Part shown: piece after piece, positions 33,242 to 45,244 of the stretch
How the letters are laid out: each line of letters starts with the position of its first letter
How positions within the stretch are numbered: position 1 is the first letter of the stretch
Source: Laccaria trichodermophora
Lineage: Eukaryota; Basidiomycota; Agaricomycetes; Agaricales; Hydnangiaceae
NCBI GenBank assembly: GCA_018417955.1
Contig: JACTVC010000006.1
Location: 62,001 to 126,000, forward strand
Length of the DNA stretch: 64,000 nucleotides
Reading direction: 5' to 3'
Translations under genes and position numbers: made by a program
The notes under the pieces: model-generated
The model's database searches: none
What the model saw: only the letters and a program-made list of their open reading frames with translations
Told to the model about the DNA's origin: nothing

Positions 33242-34559
33242 TCAAGTCGAATCCGACCCTACCTGTTCAACACTTTTGCCTGTGAGATGCATCCGTACCC
33301 GCTTCCTTCGAGACTCTGACTCTTCCTCTAAACCCCCACCCGATCGCTTGGATCTCGAACTTCCCTCTGCAGGATGGAAAATCTTTTCGATCCGCTCCTT
33401 CTCCGCTGTTGTCCACACAGGGCCTGGCAAATGTAACACTCGAACCGCCATTTCACGCAGCATGTTATTCATGTCCTTGTGAAGCTGTGACTCGGGCTGT
33501 CCATCAACGTCCAGACGAAGGCGTAAGAACATGCTATCGTTCATGAGATGGGTGAGGCATTGACGAAAGTCCTCGTTTTGGCCATGTGATGCATCAAGAA
33601 TGGAGTAAAGTGCTATCCATAAGGTGAATAACAGGCATAATTGTCCAGAGAGATACCCACCAGCGGAACCTTGTTTGAACCGCGCGATATCCATTTGCTT
33701 CTCCATCGCATCCTCCTTGAACTCACCCACAGTCTTCTCAAATTCCAACAACCGCGTCCGCAACCTCTCATTCTCTGACTCTGCCAACTCCAACTCCTTC
33801 TTCAATCTCGTGTTCTCGGCCTTTAATTGCAAGTCAGGCGTGGGCGATTCTGCGGGTTTCTGAGACCAAAGCTTCCGATCCTGGATACTTGCAGCACGCA
33901 ACCTATCTTGGCCGTGTTTTCGTGATGTGGAAGGCAAAGGGTCCTGATCAACTCCTTGACCATCCTCCTCCTCCTCCTTGCCCCCGTCCCTATCCCCTTC
34001 CCCCTCCATGTCCTCCACTTCGTCCTCGTCGCTGTCCGGATCCCTGCTTTTATTCTTCGATGCTTTTCCTCCTTTTCTCCCCGTTACTTCAGAAATCGGA
34101 CGATCGCCACTGTCCTTGATGACGTAGATGCTTTTGGGGGTCATAACTCTAGGATACCAATATCGAAACTCGTCCGGTGTGACGGAGTACTCCGTCCAAG
34201 TCGCCCCGAGAGTCTTCCACATGTAGTCGGCCGGACGCGAGCAGGGCTTCGTGCTGCTACAATTGCTGCAGCTCATTCTATCCGTTCGAAGCCCAGTCTT
34301 CAGTTTGCATGGAAGCTCTCTGCTCTTGCACTTCTCGCATTTCTAACAACACGACATAAGGGGAACCGCAACGTAGCGGGATTCGAGAACGAAAACGCAC
34401 TGGAATCATCTTGATCACCTTTTCAGTCCCCACATCCTTCAAGCGCTGCATCTCTTCGCTACACGCCAAATAAACCGCTTCTACGAAAGCTTTTGGCCAC
34501 ACTTCGATGCCGTTTTCTTCGATGGCCATATAACCCGTGACATTCTTTCTTTTGGTCAT
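33242..34559 (-). CDS. Zn2Cys6-like, coiled-coil nuclear-type protein, 419 aa
   Basis: Exons 34559-34401 and 34342-33242 with a 58-bp intron (GTGCGT...TTGTTAG). Splicing creates a Cys cluster right after the junction, KCEKCKSRELPC, then 12 residues, then CSNCSSTKPC. That is C-x2-C-x6-C...C-x2-C-x5-C, close to the fungal binuclear zinc cluster. An acidic stretch follows (about residues 140-165), then a heptad-rich coiled coil (about 205-255) and a basic C-terminus with RSKRSGGG and RRKRVRMH, possible nuclear localisation signals. Exon 1 has VWPKAFVEAVYLA, faintly reminiscent of a TEA-type helix. The arrangement suggests a dimeric DNA-binding regulator, but the last Cys spacing deviates and targets are unknown. 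A further upstream exon cannot be excluded. Confidence 0.75.
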
Positions 34560-35154
34560 GGCGGCGTAGCACAAGTGCTGGCAGGCCAAAGTATACCAAG
34601 ATCGAAGTGGTTGGAAGAGTGCGAATTTGGCGCTGTGCTTGATGGAGGTAACAAACACAAATAGCCGAGTTGTGACCGAAAAAACGCCCACGAGCCCTTG
34701 TCTTTCAGCATTCCGCCAAGCACACATTGGAAACGTGGGCCATCCGTCTCCACCTCCTCCGATAGAATCTCGGCTCAAATGACCGACAGAATGAACCTGA
34801 TCGATATATCCTCATGTGGCTGAGTCTTCAAGAACATGTAGTAACTGTTGAGTAACTGCAAAGAATCCCGTCAGATTTCAAATTGTTATTGAATTTCTAT
34901 CGAGTTGAGTATATGAAAGACTTCTCACTTTAATGGTACTGGTATCACTCCGATTGGTACTTATCCCATTCCGATGGCTTCGATTATAGAACGGGCACAT
35001 CTGCTATGGGGTCTACTTATTAGCGTGGCGAACAGAACATCGCAATCTATAACTAAAATCTTCAGAGGTCGGTAAAAAGGTAAGAGCAACAATTAATAAG
35101 CATAGCTACGGCATCGGTATCCTCTACAAGAGAGCAAGGATCAATTATAAGTCT
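34560..35154. other. Intergenic between two minus-strand genes
   Basis: Contains the probable promoter of the Zn-cluster gene and the 3' flank of the BTB gene. No further gene seen. Confidence 0.5.
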
Positions 35155-36140
35155 CTACATCTCGCGCCACTCAACAATTTGAATCTCGTCCCAACTCCCT
35201 AACTGATAAAAACTTGGCAGCTGTTCCCAAACTTTCTCCCTCCCCACCCTATGTTGCGCCTCGTACACCGCCGTACATCTCGTGCACGTACCAAGCGCTG
35301 TCCAATCGCGGTACGGCACAATCGGATGCGGCAACGATCTCTGATCTTCCGATTCACGCCAGTTCGCAGTGGGCCTCCTCAACCCCGTAGCGCACGTGCC
35401 CCGAGCACTGTAACGAGCGCGTCAGGTCAAGCAAGAACGGGTGCGTGGTCGTCTTCCGCGCCTCCCATAGCCGCTCTTTCCCCGCAAGACAGAGTGCTTT
35501 GTCCTGCCATGATAAAACCGGGTTTGCCAGGAGATCAGGGATCGACATTTGGGTGCAGATGTAATATGACCAGGGTAGGATTTCTGGGATGTTGGTCTCC
35601 CGAGCGAGGGGGATCAGGCGGACGATGGTAGAGGGGGTGTATTGGTATTGTTGCGCGATGACTGCGTCACAACCAGAGAGGGTGCTTGGGAATTTTTGGC
35701 AGAGCAGGGCAATGCATTTATTTCGGAGTTGTTGCATGTTGTATTTGGTAGTGATTCGGAGGATACCAGACAGAAATGTGAGGAGGGTGGTGAGGTCGGC
35801 GTTGGGAGGGAGGTTGTCAAAGTGGCTTATGATGGGTTAAAGACAAAGTTGGCGAATGGGCGTGGTGAGGGACTTACAATGAATCGTATATTGATTTCAA
35901 CGTATCCGTGAAGTCTGAGACGTTATCTTGGAGTTCTAGCCTGACACAACCATCAATGTCGGGGATGCCTTGAGGTTGGGGGACATCCCACATGCCAGCG
36001 AAGACGTCTGAGTGTCGCGATAGAACTGATTGATGAACCTTAAATGCAGTGGCATCGATGATTATTATGACAGAACCGTCTTGAAAGTAGAACTCGCGGT
36101 GTCGAGTGAGAACTGTTGAAGATCGATCGTTCAGTGCCAT
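35155..36140 (-). CDS. BTB/POZ-domain protein with an apparent frameshift
   Basis: Exon 1 (36140-35878) encodes the BTB core: FYFQDGSVIIIIDATAFKVH, then SVLSRHSDVFAGMW and VRLELQDNVSDFTDTLKSIYD. A 52-bp intron (35826-35877) leads to FHFDNLPPNADLTTLLTFLSGILRIT (written here in part) and the KYNMQQLRNKC helix that ends such domains. The C-terminal part resembles the extension common in mushroom BTB proteins, including a late CTRC pair and VWEQLPSFYQLGSWDEI. The frame changes at a run of four C/G (35399-35402). One base fewer would join QCSG directly to TCATGLRRP. Either there is an assembly or sequencing error, an unrecognised tiny intron, or a young pseudogene. BTB domains mediate dimerisation and often recruit Cullin-3 ligases; the fungal family's roles are mostly unknown. 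Confidence 0.8.
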
Positions 36141-37488
36141 GTTCTTTGACGCCAGAACAGCCGAAGGGGTCCTGCGGTAAGCGAGTAAACTCTTGACAGG
36201 TATAACAAGAGAAACCCTAGGCAGCCTGAACCAATGAAACGTCCCTACACCAAGATTCACAAGGGTTTCAAGGGCGCAGGGCAGTTTTAGATGGTTATCG
36301 TCGAAGGTGCCACAACAGCCGCAAGCTTGCACAAATTCAACAACTAAAACCAAAACCAAAACTTCGCAACAGGCTCTGAGTCTCAGGCTGGATGGATCGC
36401 TACAGCGTCACAAAATGGCTCTTTTGAACTTCAACTCTACACCCGTGTTTGTCATGCCATTTACTGAAAGTTACCGCTGACAGACTACAGTTTGCCAGCC
36501 ACAAAACCCAGGACGCTGAGCGCTTCTACCATGCTCCTTTGCTGATGTTAACAGGCGCTGAAACGATACCGGGGAATTTCCAAATAAATGCCATACTTAT
36601 TGCGAACCTCAGATTGTGGTTCGTTTTCGTCGACCGGCGGCCACGCCGCAAGTTCATCCGATCTACAATCTCTGAATCGCTGGTCTATCATTGAACATGT
36701 CCTACCTGCGATGGATGATCGGAATAACCGTTTGGTACCTAAAGGAAGGGGCCCTAATACAACCCAACACCTCTCCTCGGAGACGCGTTGTTTGACCCGT
36801 CAATTTCGGATTTAGCTAGAACAAGACTACCTAGGCTACCCCACTAATTCTCCTTAACAACACGTTCATGACGCGAACTTTACGGGATCTCATTCCTTCA
36901 TCTTGGAGACGAGCGCTCGAGGTCACTACAAGTCAAGTTCCCCGTGCGTCGTCGGAAAAGTCTGCGCTGAGGCATCGAATTTACATTAACCATGATTTTG
37001 CAAGATGCCGGGTAAAGTTAATGTTGCGAACTTTACGGGGAGTTATGCCCTTTATCATCTTCAAGCGCCGTAGGCGTGAAAGTGAAGCTCTTCGTGAGTG
37101 AGTCTATCGAAACCTCCAGTTGCGAAGTTGAAGGTACTCCCAATGCTTTAGATGCCGTGGTTTTGCACCAGTCCTCTAGAAAATATATACAACAAGGCAG
37201 CTAATTTATTATTGCAGGTACATTTCCTTCGGATGCCAGCAGCGATACAACGGATGCCGGCGTTTTTAGCTATCGGGAGACACAACATCAAGCGAGATCC
37301 GAATGGCTCTGTTTCAAAAAAGTTGTACTTTCTTTTGTTTGATGAATGTCGTAAATCATCGGAATTTACAGTATCCATCGCACAACTACGCTTAGGCAAG
37401 AGTTAAAAGAAAGGACGTCAAAGTGAATTTCCTCACTTCGAAGTTCAACCCACCTACTTGACCAACATCTCACTCCGCACTCACAGCA
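36141..37488. other. Intergenic with a short direct duplication
   Basis: GCGAACTTTACGGG occurs near 36877 and again near 37024, each followed by a similar CTTTATCATCTTC/CATTCCTTCATCTTGG context. Otherwise nothing recognisable; the end of the stretch is the promoter of dsRBD paralogue B. Confidence 0.45.
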
Positions 37489-37824
37489 ATGATGCCTGGT
37501 ATGTCGTCCTGTGCGATATCGACAACATTTTCCAGTTCAACCTTTTGCTAGCTCCAGAATACGTTCATATGCTCAATGAAGAATGCCAGAAGGCTAGGAA
37601 GACTGCCGAATACACCACACAGCGTGAAGGTCCCAAACATGATGAGACCTGGACTCTGACTGTCTTCAGTAAGCCTTTAAATTTACTGTTGTGATCAAAG
37701 TTTTTAAGTAATCTCCCCGAGTGTAGTTGACCAGATCCAGCACGGTCAAGGGACTGGAAAAACCAAGGACAGTGCGAAAGCGGCAGCGGCAAAGATGGCT
37801 TTGGAAACCCTTAGCGGGCTTTGA
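37489..37824 (+). CDS. Single dsRBD mini-protein, paralogue B, 72 aa
   Basis: Exons 37489-37498 (only 10 nt), 37558-37668 and 37727-37824, with introns of 59 and 58 bp. The spliced frame is 73 codons including the stop. Helix 1 reads EYVHMLNEECQKARKTAEYT, the strand region has EGPKHDETWTLTVF, and the last helix has GQGTGKTKDSAKAAAAKMALE. The dsRNA-contact lysines are therefore kept, although helix 1 is more charged than in A and C. Exon 2 (111 nt) is exactly the length of exon 2 in C, and exon 3 (98 nt) exactly that of A. An AAAAG-type TATA-like box lies about 85 bp upstream. It is likely an RNA-binding protein of unknown target. Confidence 0.85.
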
Positions 37825-39305
37825 GACGTCTCTTCCTGAGCTTTACTCCGCATTGTCTCCCAGCCATAGATTGCCTGGGCCTTTTCTGAGCATCTCTTTT
37901 TCTCAGCTTCAGTACTGGTTATATTTTCGTTTCGCTATCTTAATTTTCGCCAAACCCCTTTTACTTTACTTACTTGCATACTAGAATTTAATTATCAGGA
38001 AATTGTGTAATAGATTTTCTATATCCTTTCACCACTATTTTTTCAGAAAAATTCCTCCGTCACTGACATTATCGGAGGTGAACCAAGGACGTGAATAACA
38101 GACCGCCAAGTCATGGCTACACCTCGTGGCCCTTTTTTTCTAGTCATCTTCTACTTTTTTTTTTTTTTTTTTTTTTTCGAGTCAAATTTATAGTCCATCG
38201 GGGCAGAGCCCCATGTCAGACGTTACATTCTAGTAAACTACCTACGGCCCCAATGCCGTTTATGCCTAACCCCCTGTAGATCCCCTCATGTACTGGTGGA
38301 GGCACGCCCATGGCGATCATTCCCCCAAAACCAGCCCGGCACGGAAACGCCGTTTAGAGGGGCATCCGTTAATGTGGGCGGGGTAGTTACATCATTCCCC
38401 CATATGTTGTATTCCGTCTGTTAAGCGTTTGGTCTTCCAAGTACCCGATCGCGAGCGATAGGTACAGCTTTAGGGACGAGCGTGATTAGGCAGAGAGAAA
38501 ATCCGGTTTTTGTGTTCTGTCGCGTGACGTGTTTCGTCCTCTTGAGCGGTGTGATGCTGGTGTTCTTGTCTTAATAGGTCTTGTGCTTGAGGTCCGTAAG
38601 CTGAGATGCGAGTAGTGAGGAAAAAAGAGTGTGGTTTTGTGGGCGAGCCCGCTGGCCGGAGTCAGCTCTGCTGTCGAGCCTTGATCTGGCATAGTACTTC
38701 CTACATGAAAAGAGACGGGGCTACCTGTCAACCTTCCTCAGGCTCTAAATGAGTTACATCACCTATTGCGTCGCCCAGAGTAGTCTTGAATCTGGTGGTT
38801 CTCCCAACATACTTGAGCAGTTCCTTTATGCCGTCCATATCCTCCAAAATTCCCTGCAAGTCCCATCTTCTACTTACCTGACGCCTCGGTCTGCTTTTGA
38901 AATGTGTCTCCCTGAGGTGTTGACGCAAGCTGTTGGCAAGCTGTTTGACTTAACGTACACAGTAACCCAGTAAGGCAGATCTCGAATAATCGCTTATTTT
39001 TTTGTGAGAGACGTGTTGCAGGGTTTTAGCAGGACCTATGAAAGGCCTGTCCGGATTCTTTCCAAAATTTCCTCTGAATGGGGATCTTCATGCGCATATC
39101 GCGTTCGACCTGTTGGCATGCCAGTGATCGATGTTCGCCGGAGTTGCCAGGAGTGAGGCTGTGCCGCAGATTTGGTAATGATCAAACACATACACATGCA
39201 GGCTCCAGCTGGATCTTGCTCTCGTTCTCCACCTTCAAACGCCTGGTGCGCTGGTCGGTGCAGCATAACTTTCTATCTTTTGCAGTCACGCCTGGTGCGT
39301 ACGCA
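37825..39305. other. Intergenic with a 23-nt poly(T)
   Basis: A pure T23 tract occupies 38155-38177. On the minus strand it reads as a poly(A) tail preceded by CTATAAATTTGACTCG, as expected at the 3' end of a retroposon, but no LINE or SINE body could be identified. The remainder shows no gene. Confidence 0.45.
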
Positions 39306-40742
39306 ATGAAAGTGCATCTCCCGTGAGTAGCCTATTTCAGGAGCTGGACTCGGACTGAGGCGTCTACATTTCATCCCAGCATAATCCTCTTCATCTCTCA
39401 TGTCGCTGGCCTCGGAATCATCGTTCCATCCACTCTCATAGCTGGAATAAAGACACAAGTTATCTGGACCCAAGACCCTGCTGACTCGACTGACTTCGAC
39501 CTACGCTTCGTGAAGACACGCGAAAATGCCGATGTCGGATTGGCAGCCGCAAATATCGAGGGAGTGGGTAACTATGGGATTGTGGACGTCGTATTTCCTG
39601 AACCAGGGTGCGTAGTTTATTCCGCTCAAATCAATACTGCTTGCTGACGGTCGTACAGCGCCTATGTCCTGGCAGCTGTTACTGGGTGTGTTGTGTCTTC
39701 AATTGAGTATATTGTGACCTTAAACTAAGAGCTGTCCTCTTCGTCATGAGAAGTTCACGAAATATCAACATTGGGATGAGTAATAACGTGAACGTCGTTC
39801 CGCTCCCCGTATCGTAAGTTTTCAATTTTTTGTGTTCAAGCTCGACGTGACACTTTCATTCAGCGCAACGACTACGGTCACTACAACCGTCTTGCCGACG
39901 TTTACACCTACAGCTGCAAGTCCACTTAACCCGTATGCCTCATTCTCGTATCCTTGCGCCTTACTAAACCTCATCACTAGCACTGCCTCATCTACCCCAC
40001 CCCTCCCGACCTCATCCCGCCCTCCGTAAGTCACCGCACTATTATCCATCTGTACCCCTCTCACCACACCTCCAGCTCTCTGAATCCCCTCGCTTCCTTA
40101 GTATCAAGCCACACCCAGCGCAGAAGGCTCCCTGTTATCATCGGCACCATCATCGGATCCTTCGTTCTCCTTGCGCTCCTCACAGCCGGGGTCATCATCA
40201 CGTTACGTCGACGCACAATGAGGGCACAGGGTGATCACTCCTTCACCTTCCGTCGAAGCATGATGGTCCAGCGCAGGGTTCCGCCGCTTCTCCCGTCGGC
40301 AACCCCGAGCATGATTGTCACTCCCCCTGATGATGCTGATGGTTCTTTGGTTGATCCGGAGCAGGCTATAGGTGATTCTCAGAACAAAGAAACAACTTCG
40401 AACAACAACACCTCTAACCCGTTCATCCCTCGATCGCCGAAAGGACCCAGACCACGTCCCACAACACCGAAGGGCCCACCAGCGTCTTCTGCACCTACTG
40501 ATCGTCAAGGTCTCCTCCTCACCCGCATTGCGCAGATCCAAGCCCAGATTCGAGAACTGCAGTCTTTTAGAGTGACGAGCTCAACTGAGGAAAGGCAGGC
40601 GATTGTCAGGGTGATCGAAAATCTATATCGGCAGTTGAGGTGGTTAAGGGAGCAGGGGGAGGGGGAGTGGGCGAAGGGCAGGACGGATGTGAAGCCGCAC
40701 GGGTGGGAGAGATATATGATGTCTGAGGTACGGGGTACGTGA
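39306..40742 (+). CDS. Secreted/type I membrane protein with Ser/Thr/Pro ectodomain, 378 aa
   Basis: Seven exons: 39306-39322, 39380-39607, 39659-39685, 39730-39813, 39864-39932, 39981-40025 and 40076-40742. They sum to 379 codons including the stop, every junction being in phase. The signal peptide MKVHLPIILFISHVAGL is split by intron 1. A small beta-rich domain follows (TQVIWTQDP...FDLRFVKTR...YGIVDVVFPEPGAYVLAAV), then a Thr/Ser/Pro stalk likely to be O-glycosylated. One transmembrane helix (VIIGTIIGSFVLLALLTAGV) ends in a TLRRR stop-transfer signal. The cytoplasmic tail is Pro-rich with a C-terminal coiled coil (IAQIQAQIRELQSF...IENLYRQLRWLREQ). This architecture resembles wall-stress-sensor-like proteins of fungi, but no WSC Cys domain is present, so a sensor role is only a guess. 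Confidence 0.88.
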
Positions 40743-40816
40743 CCATCAATGAATGAATTGGTTTATGTTTTTTTGGTGTGATCACCGCTAATTTATTGTG
40801 AGTCCGAGTTTGACAT

Positions 40817-43168
40817 TTACAACGCATCCATATCTTCAACCACCTCCGCAAGAAGGTTCAACATCTGACTGATGGTCTGGACATCCATCGCCCCTGTGAT
40901 CTTCAGTTCCAACTCCCTCGCACGGTCTTCGAAAGACGGCTGGCGCCTCAATGTTAAAGTCGAATGCCAAAATTTGTGTTTTGCCTCTTCGCCAATTACT
41001 ACCGTATTGTCCGTTCTGATAAAACGTTCTGAGGCGTTTGACTCGCACGAGGGGCATAGGATATGATCTAAATTGCCTAATTATATCGGTGAGCGCTATG
41101 GGGTGATTAGGACGTACCAAGGCAGCAGGCATCCACGCAGACGAAGAAAACGTTGTCGTCGGGGATTACCTCCCCACACTCGGAACAAATGGGCGCGTCC
41201 TTCGATTGGGAGGTACTGTCCTTTAAAGACTCCAAGCGCTTCTTCACAAGCGCGGTCATCCACTCACGATATGGGGTCGGAAAGTTCAAGACATATTTCA
41301 CCAGCACATGCGCGGCGGTGTGTCCACCGAGCTTTCCCTCGTCCAGAGGCAGTTTATAACATTCGGAGCAGAGGTCGAGATCTAATGGTGGTTGGATAAC
41401 AATATAAACGGTATGATTTGTTCAGTGCTTACCCGGACAATCGACGCAATGGAAACACTCTCGTTCCGAAATCGGACTTTGGCCACATGAATCGCAACGA
41501 ACCGTTCTTCCGTGATCTCAAAACAAAATAAAGAAAAGAATTAGAAAAACTCACGAATGGAATGGGAAAGCGACTGAGCCCCTCTCAGGCATTCCATCAT
41601 TCAAGGAAGCTTCTTCAGCGATGTTAAACGCCGCAGGAACAAGATCCAAGCCCTCTTTCTCGGGGTGAGATTTCAAGTGGTCGCTCCACGTCTCGTATTC
41701 CAACGCAAACTCCGAAAAATCTGGGTGAAAATCTTTTAAAAGGTCAGTGTTTGCAAGTCGTTGCTCCACCTCCTCTGAACCCCAGGGTTGTAGTGTTAGT
41801 TGTGGGACCTCGCACACAAATTCACGATAGCAAAAATGGAAAAGTCCATTATGGTGGTTATGCATGGCATCTGTCATCCGTTTAGTTTGTGCGTAAAGTA
41901 AATAAGACCAGGGAGTGTACCAGAGACGTTGAGCTTTGCTTTCTTGAATTTAGCTAAAAATTGGAAATAAGCATGCCGGGCTACCAAGGTGAAAGAAGAG
42001 ACGAGATGGGACCTTGCAGGATTTTGATCTTCGCCACGATCAAAGTTCTCAAACCAATCATTGTAAAAATGGAAGGCATGAACTCTCGAACGTCTATAAT
42101 ATCAACTACAGCTTTCCTCATCATCCCAAGTGCGCGCTCAAGTATGAACGTCGCAAGTGGTAAAAGCGTCTGAGAAAGGGACCATCAACTCTCGCCATAT
42201 CATAAATTGGAGAAGTTAAGTTCAACTAACATTTTCCAACGGACCCGTCGTAAAAGCTCGAAAGAGAGCCTGCTGCTCGTTCCCATGTGTCATGCCGTCC
42301 TTCAAACATTCACGTAGATCTGCATCTTGCTTTTTCACTTTTTCTTTAATCAAGGACTTTAGCGCTTCTGAGAGACGGGATGGGTCAGGCTGCTTTAGGC
42401 CCCTTGCTAGTGCTGACGGCACAGAGAAGTTGCTCAAGAGGAGATGAAAATATGATCTATTAGCTGGGTGGACTGCATTTGGTGGGTGGGAATGTGAATA
42501 GTGTTTTTGTGGGCTGTCGTACTCCAGGGTACATACCTCTGGCTTGCGATTCGATCAACTGGTCCATCAGGTTTTCCACCCGTTTTTGGTAGATAAGTAG
42601 TTCGTAAGGCCACCCTAGTAGAAAAATGTAGTGTTGTATGGTGAATTAAGTAGCGAATGGCTCACCGACAGTCGCGAATATGCACCATTGTAGGGAGGTC
42701 CAACCTTTGGGAATTTTGTTGCTGTTAACGCCGTAGATGGAATAATAGGCCAGCGCCGAGGATTTATTAATCAAGGAAACGCGCCCATTATTATTTGATG
42801 TTTTTAGCAATGATTTTTCAGAGCCCCCTGATGCATCGTTGGTCGTATGCCCCTCCCACTGATCTAGGCAAGCTTTAAATTCATCTCCGGAGAAAGTGGG
42901 GTCTTCAAAGACCGGGTTCTACAAAATTATTTCAGAAAGCGATGGTAGCGTTTTCATTGGAGCTCACCAGCTGGTTCCACAGACCCTGGACATTCTATGT
43001 ACTCCGTCTTACCTCGAACTAGAAGAACGATGTTGACATTGACATACCTCATTTCCTAGGCGGTTGAACAACTTGTGAAGCCTTTCTATTGTATCTTTTA
43101 TCATTTCTTCAGTCGTTTCTTGTGGAGTAGTCGTGAATAGTGGGCTGATGTGGCTTTGTTCGCTCATT
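40817..43168 (-). CDS. ZZ-type zinc-finger protein, multi-exon
   Basis: The start at 43168 reads MSEQSHISPLFTTTPQETTE. The stop is TAA at 40819-40817. At least eight exons are separated by introns of about 40-60 bp. The N-terminal and middle regions are helical and not recognised (SNKIPKGWTSLQWC; VPQLTLQPWGSEEVEQRL). The C-terminal third carries a ZZ-like finger, CDSCGQSPISERECFHCVDC followed by LCSECYKL and a His-rich end (GGHTAAH). A second Cys array follows, CSECGEVIPDD..CVDACC..ILCPSCES. ZZ fingers bind peptide N-termini or histone tails and often occur in ubiquitin or autophagy adaptors. No other domain fixes the role here. Exact middle exon boundaries were not all resolved. Confidence 0.75.
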
Positions 43169-43273
43169 GTTGATTGACAGAAGGTTCATGGGCACTACTT
43201 GATGGTGGCATCAAAGAATATGGTAGTCACGTGTTCAAATGATTTTACCAAACAGCCAACAAACAGCAACTAC

Positions 43274-43757
43274 CACTTCAGGCAGCGACGGATATGAAGG
43301 GTCACATAGGTGTAAACATAGGCACTAAAAACTGGAGAATAGACCAAAACCAATGTTCCCTTAACATATTTGCTCTCATTTTCTAAGTTTGGTGATGGAA
43401 GTGTATATCCAACATATGCATAAAATAAACTTACAATAAAAAAAAGGATCAGATCCAAAAAATGATTGAATAAATATGATCTAAATTCATATTTAGAATT
43501 TGCTGAACTTCCTGGGCCAAGATTTTAGCATATTCTAAATATGAACTCAGATCATATTTATTTGTTCATTTTTAGGATCTGATCCCTTTTTTTATTGTAA
43601 GTTTGTTGTATGGATATGGTAGATGTACAAATCTATCACCAAACTTAGAAATTGAGAGTAAATATACCAGGACAAAAGAGATTTCAGCATATTCCACAGT
43701 TTTGAGAGCATATGTTTGTACATATGTAGCCCTACATATTCGTCGCTGTCTCAAGTG
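43274..43757. mobile_element. 484-bp foldback MITE, CACTT ends, TAC duplication
   Basis: The element starts CACTTCAGGCAGCGACGGAT and ends with the complement of CACTTGAGACAGCGACGAAT. The two halves are complementary almost throughout, including GGATCAGATCC/GGATCTGATCC near the centre. Trinucleotide TAC flanks both ends (43271-43273, 43758-43760). CACT-type termini with 3-bp duplications are characteristic of CACTA/EnSpm-like transposons, so it may be a non-autonomous relative. No ORF is supported. Confidence 0.75.
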
Positions 43758-43850
43758 TACCAAGGGGTATGTCGGAATTTGCCGAGGGACATGACGTAAG
43801 GGGGGAGGGGGACAGCATGCGAGCCTTAAACAATTTTTTTTTTGACACCT

Positions 43851-44398
43851 TTACAGCTAACTGCATAACCGTAGACCACATCTGAATTTTTCACTCTGCG
43901 CCCTTGTTTGTACAAACAACCGTATTAGGTAGAGCAACCTTCCAACCGCTCCACCGTTATGATGTGCAGGGCGGGCGGGCTGGGGGCACTTTGAATATAT
44001 ACATCTTTTCTTTACAACAACATGCCCAGCAACTATCGCAGGAGGAGGCATAGGACCCATTCCAAGGAGATACACTGCTCGTTGAGCAGGCTCTCGTTGC
44101 GGTCGAGGAGGATGGGTGAAGTGATTTGGATAAAAGTCGGAAGCCATGTTGGTTCAAGAGCGCATCGACGTGGGTCTTTTATAGTAGCCTAATCTCCACA
44201 AATCGCGAGGGTCGACGATGTAGTATATTGCAATGACATACTGGAGCACTGGAAAAAGCTAGAACGTGGAGCGATGGGCGGGAAACTCACAATGGGCATC
44301 ATGATTGGCATAGCCACTGCCTAAAAGAGATGTTTATGTACAAACAAGGGCGCAGAGTGAAAAATTCAGATGGTCTACGGTTATGCAGTTAGCTGTAA
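43851..44398. mobile_element. 548-bp MITE, TTACAGCT family, copy 1
   Basis: Terminal inverted repeats of about 68 bp begin TTACAGCTAACTGCATAACC and include CTGAATTTTTCACTCTGCGC then CCTTGTTTGTACA. A shorter relative lies at 47563-47783. There is no coding sequence and no clear target duplication. Confidence 0.8.
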
Positions 44399-45244
44399 AA
44401 GTCTAACACCAAGGCCTTTTGGCCATTTTTGAGCCCTTCTGACATCGTTGTCACGCAGCTCGAGTCATTCTGGTAATTGATAGGCTAACTACGTTGAATA
44501 ATAACTCAGGTATGCAAATTACCTCATCAGTTCATCGTAAGGAGAGTGAAACTAGTGGAAAGAAATAGGGAGGGATAAGTACAAGGAATTATGGTTTCAA
44601 GATAATGAGGCAAAGATATTGATTTTCATGGGTTCTGGGGTGAAAGTTGCATGTGGGAGTGCCTCTGGGCTTTGCTCCAGATTCTCGTGGCAAGTCTGAT
44701 GGACTGTGTGCCAGTCTTTCGCCAAATGGGTGCGCAGTGTGTTGATAATTGTTGACTCCTCTGTTGGTGACTCCGCTGCAGTACAGTGTCTTGCATAATG
44801 CTTTGCAGCACGAATTTTTTCAAATCGTATTTGATTATATTTGTAGTGGTCGCAACCAAGGCCCAACGAAATGATCCCTGTCCGGAATAGGAGGGAATTG
44901 ACTAGGCTCGTGACCATCCGTTTCTTCAAACTCCGCAAGCTACGTTCAGAAACGGCTGGGAGAAACGAACACCCTTTGGCAGGGTCACACTTTTGTGACG
45001 TGGGACTTGGTGAAAAAAAACGGTTCATAATCTGTACTGCACAATCACAACGACAACGCAACTCGACCGCTACTCAAGACTTCCTCTGAGCTTTCATCAC
45101 CATCAGAGTGTTCTTCTCTACCATCCTTTCCTCTCAATCTCACTTCCTCGGGCTCGCTCTCAACGTTCTCATCCACCAATATGCCTTTGCTGACATCTTC
45201 ACCTGGCGTCGCTGCTGGATTTCCAAGGGGTGGACTCAGGTTAG
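44399..45244. other. Unassigned, between MITE and RecQ fragment
   Basis: A 154-codon minus-strand frame (44597-45061) lacks a recognisable domain. It may hold further decayed pieces of the RecQ-like relic that follows. Confidence 0.4.
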
